This document shows, one piece after another, positions 56,976 through 64,000 of a stretch of 64,000 nucleotides of DNA; the first letter of the stretch is position 1, and each line of letters begins with the position of its first letter. Below the pieces are notes generated by a model. That model saw nothing but the letters and a program-made list of their open reading frames with translations, was not told the DNA's origin and did not search any database. The DNA comes from Brucella tritici (GTDB taxonomy: Bacteria; Pseudomonadota; Alphaproteobacteria; Rhizobiales; Rhizobiaceae). The translations under genes and the position numbers were made by a program. The stretch lies in contig NZ_WBWA01000011.1 of NCBI RefSeq assembly GCF_008932295.1, positions 1 to 64,000 of the forward strand, given 5' to 3'.

Positions 56976-58906
56976 GCCGGTTTTGCAGCGGTTATCTTGC
57001 GTGACCGCGCTCGAACCTTCTTTTTTGCCGTTTTCAAGGGTTTAGGCTCTCTTTCGGAGAGCCCTTCCACAACGGCCTCTATCATGGTGCAGGCGACGAA
57101 ATCCGCCTGCATTTCTTCCCGCAGCGCCTCCCGGTCAACGGATCGTGCTTCGCCTGGATCATACCACAGCACCACACCGATGCGCAGAGAAGGTTGCAGC
57201 CGTCGCAGACGGCGAACGGCAAAACGGGCATGACGTGCCGCGCGACGATCCAGAAAGCAGATCATCAGCGTATCTTTACCGGAAAGATCCAGAGTCCTGA
57301 GATTGGCAGGATTGAGCGCATCATGAGCGGCGGCTTCTGCTGAAGCGCCCTGCACGGCAAGCACCTGTGCCAGCATGATCGCCGCCGTGTCGTCGAGTCC
57401 CTTTCGTCCCCCGAATGTCAGAAGCGATCGGCCTTCGCCGGACGGAAGCTCCAGATCGGATGCGCTTCCATCGCCATCAGGATTTTCAATCGCGATCTCT
57501 TCGTCATCACCCTCCTCTTCGCTCGCAATCTGCTCCAGATTGGCCACCAGCGTCTTTGCGCTTTCGGCGACAACCTGCAATTGCGGTTCAGTCAGAACCC
57601 CGCGAAGACGATCCTGCTCTGCCATCAAAAGGGCCGGGATCGCCACCGAACCGTAAAACTCGACCAGATATTTCCGTTCCAGCATTTCCTCGGCATTATC
57701 CGTGGCTTCGTCCGGGTCGCCTGCCAGAAGGCGCTGATAGAGGCGCTCCTTCGGGTCGAGCACCGGCTCGTTGCCAAACAGGATTTCCAGAAACTCGAAT
57801 TGCGGCACGTGACGCCCCAGCACGACGAGGCAGACCGTCAGCGGTGTCGACAAAACGAGGCCAACCGGCCCCCATAGCCACGTCCAGAAGATGGCAGATA
57901 CGATGATTGCAAGCGGTGAAAGGCCAGTACGCGAACCATAAAGCCACGGCTCGATCACATTGTTTATAAGAAGTTCGATGATGACGAAGAGCCCGATTGT
58001 CCACAGCAGCAGGTTCCAGCCGGGTGCAACGGCAAAGGCGAGGAACAACGGCAGGATCGCCGCTATGACCGGGCCGATATAGGGCACGAACCGCAGAACG
58101 ATTGCCAGCATTCCCCAAAGGGCAGCGTTGGGAATACCCAGAATCCAGAGCCCGAAAGCGAGAGGCACGCCATAGGTGATATTCACCACAAGCTGCGTCA
58201 GCAGATATTGACCGACCCGCTTTCCGGCATCCTGCAAGGCTTCCGTCGTTCGGTGAAGATCACCATAGCCGACAAGCCTTATGAAGCGATCCCGCAACTC
58301 CTCCCGTTCCAGCAGCATGAAGATCACGACGACCACAACGAGGCCCGTCGTCGCCAGCGGGCCGATGAGCGGCTCGATGATGCTCCTGAGCGTTTCGACC
58401 GGATGACGGGGTGCGAATATCTGGACGAGAAGCGGTTTTTCCTCCGGTTGATCCGAAGGCAAGGCCTGGGTCTTCTGTTCCGGCCTGTTGATTTCAGTAC
58501 CGATACGCTCGGCAAAGCGGTTGAGCCTGTCGAAGAAACTGTTGTCTGAGCTGGCTTCCTTGAGCGTCCTGATCTTCTCGATGATGTTGTACTGATAGGT
58601 CGAGATATTCTGCGCGACTTCCGAGACCTGAAAGGCAACCACGGCACTGAAAACGGCCACGATCAAGAAGCCACCGGCCACACTCGCAATCACCGCGAAG
58701 AGCCGCGGAAGGCCGGCCCTGCGCAGAAAAGCGACGATCGGCGCAAGCGCGAATGTCAGAAGCACCGCTATGGCGAGCGGCAGAAAGACGTCTTTTGCAA
58801 AATAGAGAATGGCAACGGCCACAGCCATTGCAGCCAGGGTTGGCAGGCGTGGCGGTGCCGACGTGATCGGACGCACCGCAGAATCCGGATTGTCGATACT
58901 CTCCAT
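56972..58906 (-). CDS. AI-2E/PerM-family permease with long cytosolic tail
   Basis: This 644-residue protein has an N-terminal membrane half of about eight helices with the PerM core (FVPYIGPVIAAILPLFLAFA, VIEPWLYGSRTGLSPLAIIVSAIFWTWLWGPVGLVLSTPLTVCLVV). A cytosolic region of about 280 residues follows, with acidic linkers and a Lys/Arg-rich end. The family includes transporters of AI-2 and Na+/H+ antiporters; the substrate here is unknown. The tail is unusually long and contains a compact segment beginning LDLSGKDTLMICFLDRRAARHARFAV. Confidence 0.85.
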   Translation of the reverse strand: MESIDNPDSAVRPITSAPPRLPTLAAMAVAVAILYFAKDVFLPLAIAVLLTFALAPIVAFLRRAGLPRLFAVIASVAGGFLIVAVFSAVVAFQVSEVAQNISTYQYNIIEKIRTLKEASSDNSFFDRLNRFAERIGTEINRPEQKTQALPSDQPEEKPLLVQIFAPRHPVETLRSIIEPLIGPLATTGLVVVVVIFMLLEREELRDRFIRLVGYGDLHRTTEALQDAGKRVGQYLLTQLVVNITYGVPLAFGLWILGIPNAALWGMLAIVLRFVPYIGPVIAAILPLFLAFAVAPGWNLLLWTIGLFVIIELLINNVIEPWLYGSRTGLSPLAIIVSAIFWTWLWGPVGLVLSTPLTVCLVVLGRHVPQFEFLEILFGNEPVLDPKERLYQRLLAGDPDEATDNAEEMLERKYLVEFYGSVAIPALLMAEQDRLRGVLTEPQLQVVAESAKTLVANLEQIASEEEGDDEEIAIENPDGDGSASDLELPSGEGRSLLTFGGRKGLDDTAAIMLAQVLAVQGASAEAAAHDALNPANLRTLDLSGKDTLMICFLDRRAARHARFAVRRLRRLQPSLRIGVVLWYDPGEARSVDREALREEMQADFVACTMIEAVVEGLSEREPKPLKTAKKKVRARSRKITAAKPA

Positions 58907-59118
58907 GAACCCCTCTTTTGCCGCGTTATTATTTTCGGCTTGTTAGCCGCAATAACTGAACAGGAGGCGTTCGGTTCCATTTGTCGAGAGAGCAGAGATC
59001 AAATTACATTAGTGAATACTAATAATAATATTGATTAAAATATACGCATAGCTTGATAAGTAAATATTAATATAATTAAAATACCGACGAGATCGAGATT
59101 ACCGTAAGTACTGGAAAT

Positions 59119-60237
59119 ATGTGGGGACCTGCTTTGTCGTTCATGTCGCTGAAAACCTTTAACAATCATAGCCTATGCATAGCCCTGCTATCTCTACTTT
59201 TAGTAGCAGTTTCGTCAATCTCCTATGCTCAGCAAACAGCGAAGCCTGCGCAGGTCGGCGTCTATGTCAGCGAACCATTCGTCAACAAGCAAGGCGATTC
59301 TTATTCCGGGATGGCCATAGATATCTGGCAGGACATTGCCGCGCGCATGAACCTTGCTTCGCAATATGTCGAATATCCGAACTATACCGAACTGGTGAAA
59401 GCTGTCTCCGAGGGCAAAGTTGACGCTGCCGTCACAAATCTGACTATCACGGAAAGCCGCGCAGAAATCGTCGATTTCACGCATCCATGGTTTGACGCAG
59501 GCTTGCGTATCATGGTCCACACCGAGGCGGGCAGCGGCTGGGACGACCTTATCAGCCGCCTCAATGATGCGGGACATCTGGCAACCTATGCCTGGATACT
59601 CGGTATTCTCGTTGCGGCCACGATATTACTCACGATCTTCGACAGGCGTTTCGATGAAGGCTTTCCGAAGCGCTGGCGCGAGGGGCTGGCGGAGAGCTTT
59701 TATCATGTGGTTTCCGTTGCAACATCCGGAAAGACCTCGCGTAAGAACCTGTTCGGCTGGGTGGGGCGCATCTGGCAGACATTCTGGATGGTGTTCGGCA
59801 TAGCGATCATCGCCTACATGACCTCATCGATCACGAGCGTCATGACGGTCGCTCATATCGACAACAATATTTCCAGCCTTTCTGATCTACAGGGGAAATC
59901 CGTTGGCGTGCGGGCGGGCAGCGTTGCAGAACAATTCCTGAAGTCACGTTCCATCGCGACCGTTGCTTTCGATCACATGCCGGAAGCAACAAACGCGCTC
60001 GTCAACGACGAAATTGCAGCCATCGTCGGCGACGGTCCTGTGCTGGAATATTACGCCCACCAGCACGCCGACCAGCCTCTCGATCTCGTCGGCAATGTCT
60101 TCAGTCCCGACAAATATGGCTTTGCTTTTCCGCGCCATAGCGAGCTTGTCAAACCCGCCACGGTGGCGATCATCAGCGCCCACGAGAATGAAGAGGTTGC
60201 CAAGCTGAAAGCCAAATATTTTGGCCCTGAGAATTAA
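59119..60237 (+). CDS. prokaryotic ionotropic-glutamate-receptor-like channel
   Basis: This 372-residue protein has a Sec signal and an amino-acid-binding lobe split by two membrane helices. S1 spans residues about 43-150, with the carboxylate-binding Arg in TITESRAEIVDF. TM1 is about 155-175, a re-entrant loop about 187-205 and TM2 about 213-245 (ending IAYMTSSITSVMT). S2 spans about 250-370, with the amino-group-binding Asp in AIVGDGPVLEYY. This is the layout of GluR0-type channels and of eukaryotic iGluRs. The pore loop has SVATSGKTS rather than TVGYG, so K+ selectivity is not expected. Plain binding proteins lack the inserted helices. Confidence 0.85.
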   Translation: MWGPALSFMSLKTFNNHSLCIALLSLLLVAVSSISYAQQTAKPAQVGVYVSEPFVNKQGDSYSGMAIDIWQDIAARMNLASQYVEYPNYTELVKAVSEGKVDAAVTNLTITESRAEIVDFTHPWFDAGLRIMVHTEAGSGWDDLISRLNDAGHLATYAWILGILVAATILLTIFDRRFDEGFPKRWREGLAESFYHVVSVATSGKTSRKNLFGWVGRIWQTFWMVFGIAIIAYMTSSITSVMTVAHIDNNISSLSDLQGKSVGVRAGSVAEQFLKSRSIATVAFDHMPEATNALVNDEIAAIVGDGPVLEYYAHQHADQPLDLVGNVFSPDKYGFAFPRHSELVKPATVAIISAHENEEVAKLKAKYFGPEN

Positions 60238-60246
60238 TGGCAGATG

Positions 60247-60275
60247 CAAAAAAGGCGGCCATTGGCCGCCTTTTT
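60247..60275 (+). terminator. terminator of channel gene
   Basis: AAAAGGCGGCC pairs with GGCCGCCTTTTT around ATT, followed by T-rich sequence. Confidence 0.92.
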
Positions 60276-60293
60276 ATTGTTCCTGCGAATGAA

Positions 60294-60632
60294 TTACCGG
60301 CCCGCTACGATGGACGAAATAATGCCGGTTGCGATGCCGATCAACATATAATCATTGTTGACCTTGACCCAGTGGTAGCCACGCGGCGGCTGGCGCAGCT
60401 TGTAGCTCGAATAGTTGTTCACGACATGACCGCGATAGTTTGGCGGCAGACGGTTGCCCTTCTTCCAGCTCTGGTGGCGGCGGTTGTCATACTTGCGCGC
60501 ATCATATTTCGGACCACCCTTGTGCATCTGGCTGTGCGAAGGCTGGCTGTGATGCGACGGATAAGGCTGTGCCATTGCGGCAGGGGCTGCGAGAAAGGAA
60601 AAGGCAGCAAGAGCAATAACGATCTTCTTCAT
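60294..60632 (-). CDS. RcnB-family periplasmic protein
   Basis: This 112-residue protein has a Sec signal peptide (ending PAAMA), a His/Ser/Gln-rich linker (YPSHHSQPSHSQMHKGG) and the RcnB core RQPPRGYHWVKVNNDYMLIGIATGIISSIV. RcnB acts with the nickel-cobalt efflux pump RcnA in E. coli; here no such pump is adjacent, so only the family is assigned. Confidence 0.85.
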   Translation of the reverse strand: MKKIVIALAAFSFLAAPAAMAQPYPSHHSQPSHSQMHKGGPKYDARKYDNRRHQSWKKGNRLPPNYRGHVVNNYSSYKLRQPPRGYHWVKVNNDYMLIGIATGIISSIVAGR

Positions 60633-60730
60633 GTCGGCATCCTTTGTTGTATTCGATGTGGGGACAATGCGCCTGCTAATGTGAATGCCAAGTGAACGCT
60701 CCCATTAAATAAATTTAATGATTTCATCGG

Positions 60731-60782
60731 TCTAGCGCAAAGGCATCATCCTGCATTTCCCATCCGTTCAAAATGCGCTAGG
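60731..60782. repeat. inverted repeat around small ORF promoter
   Basis: TCTAGCGCA (60731-60739) and TGCGCTAG (60775-60782) are inverted copies 35 bp apart. The left word recurs at 8225-8235. Function unknown. Confidence 0.5.
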
Positions 60783-60837
60783 TAGAAGCCAAATTCGTAC
60801 GTACCTCTCAACGAGGTAAGTGTCAGAGGACTGCATC

Positions 60838-60930
60838 ATGATGAACTGGGTTTTCATTCTGCAAGGCGTTATCGCGTTTGGGCTAGCTGGACTGGCCATT
60901 GTAGTCATCCTGCGTCATCGCCGCCACTGA
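60838..60930 (+). CDS. very small membrane ORF, 30 aa
   Basis: ATG 60838 follows AGAGGA and opens a 30-residue ORF that is one hydrophobic helix ended by RHRRH. This resembles the small single-span proteins found in many bacteria, but length and weak context leave it uncertain. Confidence 0.4.
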   Translation: MMNWVFILQGVIAFGLAGLAIVVILRHRRH

Positions 60931-60932
60931 GG

Positions 60933-60976
60933 CGCCCCGGACTGGGCCCCGGACTGGGCCTGGGCCTGGGCCTGCG
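60933..60976. repeat. short GC-rich tandem repeats
   Basis: CCCCGGACTGGG occurs twice and is followed by three copies of CCTGGG. It lies between the 30-residue ORF and the glycine-zipper lipoprotein gene. Confidence 0.7.
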
Positions 60977-61067
60977 ATATTTTTCGCACCGGCCTGCCGG
61001 TTCAAAGCAACCGAACACGAAATCAATCGTTTAAACTTAGTCTGATTTTTCTCAGGAGGAGACAGGG

Positions 61068-61316
61068 ATGCGGAAAGTGGCGCTTGGGTTGGTTGCCTTA
61101 CTCGCAATTACGGGCTGCACAACCACGGAAAAGGACATTTCCATCGGCACCGGCGCAGGTGCCATCATTGGCGGCATTGCTGGCGGTGGACGTGGTGCGC
61201 TGATCGGTGCCGGTGCGGGCGCATTGGGCGGCCTGCTGGTGCGCGAATTGCGCAACGGCAATTGCCAGTATCGCGACCGTCATGGCCGCATATATGTGGC
61301 TCGCTGCAGACGATAG
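61068..61316 (+). CDS. glycine-zipper lipoprotein
   Basis: This 82-residue lipoprotein has a lipobox (LLAITGC) and a Gly/Ala-rich zipper (GTGAGAIIGGIAGGGRGALIGAGAGALGGLL), then a basic tail with two cysteines. It is a typical small outer-membrane protein of the YMGG/glycine-zipper class. AGGAGGAGA precedes the ATG. Confidence 0.85.
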   Translation: MRKVALGLVALLAITGCTTTEKDISIGTGAGAIIGGIAGGGRGALIGAGAGALGGLLVRELRNGNCQYRDRHGRIYVARCRR

Positions 61317-61340
61317 TCGCGGACATATTCAACGATCATC

Positions 61341-61370
61341 AAAAGCGCCGGTTTTCCGGCGCTTTTTGTT
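61341..61370 (+). terminator. terminator of glycine-zipper gene
   Basis: AAAAGCGCCGG (61341-61351) and CCGGCGCTTTT (61356-61366) enclose TTTT and are followed by more T. Confidence 0.92.
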
Positions 61371-61473
61371 TTCGACAACTTTGGACTGCCTGACTTGCCG
61401 AGCGGACCTGATTGGAACCTTCTCTCGCCGATGTCGTTTAACAAGCAATAAAGACAGTTCAGGGAGAACTCCG

Positions 61474-61986
61474 ATGAAGCTTGCTTTCAAAGCCGCCCTT
61501 GTTGCCTTGGGCGTATTTGCGGCGGGCGCGGCGCAGGCGGCGAACGCCATATCCACCACCAACCTCAATATTCGTACAGGTCCCGGCACACGCTATGCGA
61601 CGCTTGGCTCCATCCCCAGCGGAGCGCCTGTGAATGTGCGTGGCTGCACATCCGGCTACGGCTGGTGTCAGGTGAGCTACGGTCCGACCTATGGCTGGGC
61701 ATCTTCGCGCTATCTGGCATTTCGAGAGGGAACATCCAGCGGTTATTCCGATGATTTCGGTCGAACGGCTGCGCTAATCGGTATTCCGCTCATTGCTGGC
61801 GTCGCCATAGGCTCCGCACTCAATGACCGCGACGACTATTGGTATCGTGATCGCCGCTATTATCGCGACAGACATTGGGATCGTCGTGGATGGCACGACC
61901 GTCCCGGCTGGCATGGGCGCCCCGGCAATCACGGGCCGCGAGTCTATATGAGACACCGCGTTCCTGACGGACCGCACGGACAGTAA
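61474..61986 (+). CDS. exported SH3-domain protein
   Basis: This 170-residue protein has a signal peptide (ending AAQA), a bacterial SH3 domain (TTNLNIRTGPGTRYATLGSIPSGAPVNVRGC...WCQV...GWASSRYL), one hydrophobic stretch and a C-terminal tail rich in Tyr, Arg, Asp and His. SH3 domains of this kind bind cell-wall peptides. GGGAGAA lies before ATG 61474; the much longer upstream frame is rejected. Confidence 0.85.
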   Translation: MKLAFKAALVALGVFAAGAAQAANAISTTNLNIRTGPGTRYATLGSIPSGAPVNVRGCTSGYGWCQVSYGPTYGWASSRYLAFREGTSSGYSDDFGRTAALIGIPLIAGVAIGSALNDRDDYWYRDRRYYRDRHWDRRGWHDRPGWHGRPGNHGPRVYMRHRVPDGPHGQ

Positions 61987-62008
61987 TGGACATAGGAACG
62001 AAACTGGA

Positions 62009-62033
62009 AACGCCGCGAAGTGCTCGCGGCGTT
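62009..62033. terminator. terminator of SH3 gene
   Basis: Arms AACGCCGCG (62009-62017) and CGCGGCGTT (62025-62033) form a stable stem after the SH3 gene; only a weak T tract follows. Confidence 0.65.
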
Positions 62034-62062
62034 CTGTCATCGCGGGAAGCTCCACACAGTCT

Positions 62063-62446
62063 CTATTCTGTCTTCAGATAAACTTCATGCCAGAGGGTGA
62101 TGCGGTCAGTTTCATCGAATTTCAAAAGCAGCATCGCTTCGAATTGATCCGTTGTTTCATCAAGACGCACGACTGTAGCAGTCATTGCCAGCACCGCCGA
62201 ACTTCCTTCCGCAACAACCTCCTGCACATCATAGTCGATAGCGTGGATCGTGCTGCGGAAACCATTCAGAAACGTCAGATAATTGGAATGATTGGCAGGA
62301 TGGACGCGTCCATTGGCCTTGACGACAAACTGGTCCGCGAATCTCTCCGCGATGATTGCCTCGGTAAGCGTTTCGCTTTGAACCAGATGCTTTCGGTTCC
62401 AATCCAGAAGGCCCAACGCCAATTGTGTTGTGGTTTGCTTGTGCAA
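62063..62446 (-). CDS. SnoaL/NTF2-like protein
   Basis: This 127-residue protein has the cone-shaped NTF2/SnoaL fold signature (LALGLLDWNRKHLVQ at the start, VVKANGRVHPANHSNYLTFLNGFRSTI and the end HEVYLK). Members may be ligand-binding or enzymes. The start is a TTG at 62446, five bases after GGAGG. Confidence 0.75.
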   Translation of the reverse strand: MHKQTTTQLALGLLDWNRKHLVQSETLTEAIIAERFADQFVVKANGRVHPANHSNYLTFLNGFRSTIHAIDYDVQEVVAEGSSAVLAMTATVVRLDETTDQFEAMLLLKFDETDRITLWHEVYLKTE

Positions 62447-62620
62447 GATGACCTCCGGAAATTAATTGACGGGTGGGCGGTGTGCCCCGCATGACATCAA
62501 ACAGGTGAACGCTAAAAACTCGCTCAATCGGGCACAAAGAAACTGAAGAGAACATGATACTCCCCTCACATCAAAAAAGGGGGAGCTATTTCAATATGTT
62601 GGGTGGGTGGAAAAATAAGG

Positions 62621-62697
62621 TGGCGATCCCGACAGGATTCGAACCTGTGACATTCAGCTTAGAAGGCTGACGCTCTATCCAACTGAGCTACGGGACC
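62621..62697 (-). tRNA. tRNA-Arg(TCT)
   Basis: The cloverleaf on the minus strand has acceptor GGTCCCG/CGGGATC, D-arm, anticodon arm TCAGC-CTTCTAA-GCTGA with anticodon TCT, and T-arm ACAGG-TTCGAAT-CCTGT. The discriminator G is followed by an encoded CCA. Confidence 0.97.
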
Positions 62698-62820
62698 TCG
62701 CCTTTCGAAAAAGATCGAAGATATTTCAATGAACGCAGGGCTTTGCCAGCAAAGCCCTGCCGAATTATCGCATCGTCCGGCCTGAAACAAGTGTCAGGCC
62801 AGACAGGCAATCAATGCGTC

Positions 62821-63126
62821 TCAATGCGTCCAGGGCATTGTCCGGTCGAAGCGGAAATTATCCGAATAGGAAACCTTGCGGCGCTTCGGCTCATTCGGCT
62901 CGATAATGCGATAGGCGATGCCGTTGCGCTTTGCGTAATCGACTGCTTCTTCCTGCGTGGCGAAGAACAGACGAATCTGGCTCTTCATATCGCCGGAAGA
63001 AGTATAGCCCATCAAAGGCTCGACCATACGCGGGCTTTCCGGCTCATATTCCAGAAGCCACTGATCTGTCTTGGCCTGACCGGACTGCATGGCAGTCTTA
63101 GCTGGACGGTAAATACGTGCAACCAT
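62821..63126 (-). CDS. complex I accessory subunit, NDUFS4-like (ETC complex I)
   Basis: This 101-residue protein of the NDUS4 family (18-kDa complex I subunit) has ARIYRPAKTAMQSGQAKTDQWLLEYEP and PLMGYTSSGDMKSQIRLFFATQEEAVDYAKRNGIAY, then FRFDRTMPWTH. In alphaproteobacteria it is a stabilising complex I subunit coded away from the nuo operon. It lies between two tRNA genes. Confidence 0.92.
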   Translation of the reverse strand: MVARIYRPAKTAMQSGQAKTDQWLLEYEPESPRMVEPLMGYTSSGDMKSQIRLFFATQEEAVDYAKRNGIAYRIIEPNEPKRRKVSYSDNFRFDRTMPWTH

Positions 63127-63281
63127 TTGAAGAACCCTGAACTACTCTCTTGCCCCGCTGGGGAGCTGAAAATCCACCAAGCCAATAGTTTACACGGGAA
63201 TGCATGTCAACGCGATAAAGGCGCACGCCACAGCCTGTGCCGGGACGTTCATATATCGACCAAATCAAATCTTGGGGAAGT

Positions 63282-63358
63282 TGGTCGGAGCGGCAGGATT
63301 CGAACCTGCGACCCCCTGATCCCAAATCAGGTGCGCTACCAGACTGCGCTACGCTCCG
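63282..63358 (-). tRNA. tRNA-Pro(TGG)
   Basis: The minus-strand cloverleaf has acceptor CGGAGCG/CGCTCCG, anticodon arm CCTGA-TTTGGGA-TCAGG with anticodon TGG, T-arm GCAGG-TTCGAAT-CCTGC, discriminator A and an encoded CCA. Confidence 0.97.
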
Positions 63359-63483
63359 TGGCCCTCTCGGACGTTGAGTTCCCTAGAGAATTCGCATTCC
63401 TAAGGCAAGAGCTATTTTCAATCTTCAATAAAAAAATAAGCCGAACCGCTCATTGCAGGAGATGTTGTGCCCTCGAACCTGAC

Positions 63484-63653
63484 GCTAGTGGATTGAATTT
63501 GACGTTTGATACCCTTCCGATATCAATCCCGTTTCAAACGTCAAATTTGAAAAATCCTCTAGATTCATAAAGTTACTAGTGGTCTTTTTGATTCCAACAT
63601 TTGCTCAGCGCTCATATCCGAGGGATGCAAATGTCGAAAGCAGAACCACTAGC
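63484..63653 (+). repeat. 170-bp palindrome-rich dispersed repeat, copy 2
   Basis: Bounded by GCTAGTGG and CCACTAGC, it has the same order of inner palindromes as the copy at 30138 (TTGACGTTTGA/TCAAACGTCAA; ACATTTGC/GCAAATGT). The two copies differ at scattered positions and by a single-base length. It lies in a 456-bp gap with no gene. Confidence 0.85.
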
Positions 63654-63814
63654 ACAAAGGCTATGCTCAGCTTCGCATCGTCGGTCCGAATCTTTCGGAG
63701 CGCAATCACAGGATGTTCAGCGTGTTAGGAGAGTTGACCACTCCACGAGGAACCAGCGGAGATTTAGGCCGTTCATTTCAGCGGCGGGCGCAAAACCAAC
63801 GATGGATAGGTGCC

Positions 63815-64000
63815 ATGTACAAATTTTCGGCAATCGCAGCGGTGATTATGGTGGCTGCTTTTTCAACCGCCTCCGCACAGGCACAGAGTATCGAAATAGG
63901 TCCCAATGGTATCCAGGTTAATCCTGATGGCGACCGGCGCCCCATGCATGAGGGTGGGGAAATCAGCGAACGAAGAGCAGCGCGAATCGCACGCAGTGAG
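63815..64000 (+). CDS. exported protein, 3' end outside window
   Basis: The first 62 residues are visible. A signal peptide (MYKFSAIAAVIMVAAFSTAS, cleavage after AQA) is followed by IEIGPNGIQVNPDGDRR and a charged, Arg-rich segment. It may belong to a family of small exported acidic/basic proteins; the family is not clear from this part. Confidence 0.65.
   Translation, partial: MYKFSAIAAVIMVAAFSTASAQAQSIEIGPNGIQVNPDGDRRPMHEGGEISERRAARIARSE

Noticed and set aside
62743-63570. Plus-strand ORF of 275 codons containing GRSGRIRTCDPLIPNQ
   Set aside because: This peptide is the well-known false translation of a tRNA gene (here tRNA-Pro antisense). The ORF also runs antisense to the complex I subunit gene.

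Overview
The window looks like a chromosome segment from a Brucella/Ochrobactrum-type alphaproteobacterium (Rhizobiales). I infer this from gene content and order: hppA, riboflavin genes-nrdR-glyA, DUF177-plsX-fabH-ihfA, bpt/parC, ppk-ppx, aapJQMP, and accessory complex I subunits of the alphaproteobacterial type. The protein sequences also look Brucellaceae-like. No database was searched, so the genus is an inference and the species is open.

Positions 1 to about 7.5 kb are accessory DNA. They hold a 5'-cut IS66 transposase, two hypothetical ORFs, the left end of an IS21-family element with a truncated istA, and then a compact, visibly more AT-rich cassette: a zinc-ribbon acetamidase/formamidase, an acetoacetate-decarboxylase-like enzyme, a YkvI-type membrane transporter and an XRE/cupin regulator. 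From 7.9 to 12.4 kb the DNA is mixed: two small proteins, an exported protein, a short-chain dehydrogenase, a Tat-exported metallo-beta-lactamase-fold gene broken by two frameshifts, a lone paralogue of ATP synthase subunit a, and a guanidinium exporter (gdx/sugE) under a clear guanidine-II (mini-ykkC) riboswitch.

From 12.4 to 27.7 kb the core genes lie mostly on the minus strand: merR, ihfA, fabH, plsX, DUF177 and a cytochrome bc1 chaperone; bamE (+); hppA; nusB-ribH-ribE-ribD-nrdR; glyA; and an L,D-transpeptidase with its probable MarR-type regulator LdtR. From 28 to 44 kb come a DUF411 protein, a hydroxyisobutyryl-CoA hydrolase, hemB, an RDD protein, bpt, parC, an exported hypothetical, aspS, rnd (ending in an 8-bp tandem repeat), ppx and ppk.

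From 44 to 50 kb are small stress or xenobiotic-type genes: a zinc-finger (NDUFS6-like) protein, an FAD monooxygenase, three VOC proteins, an HxlR regulator, a START-domain/ArsR pair and a GNAT. The aapJQMP amino-acid ABC transporter follows (49.8-54.3 kb), then a PAP2 phosphatase, metC, a PerM/AI-2E permease, a prokaryotic ionotropic-glutamate-receptor-like channel, small envelope proteins, two tRNAs (Arg-TCT, Pro-TGG), an NDUFS4-like complex I subunit and the start of one more exported protein.

Several repeat families occur between genes: a ~170-bp palindrome-rich element present twice (upstream of hemB and near the right end), rhizobial-type palindromes around 32.2, 48.8 and 49.7 kb, and short tandem repeats. 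The most noteworthy items are the guanidine-II riboswitch, the AT-rich amidase/decarboxylase/transporter cassette, the iGluR-like channel, the orphan AtpB with an altered key position, and the octamer repeat overlapping the rnd stop codon. No CRISPR array, rRNA or phage genes were seen.
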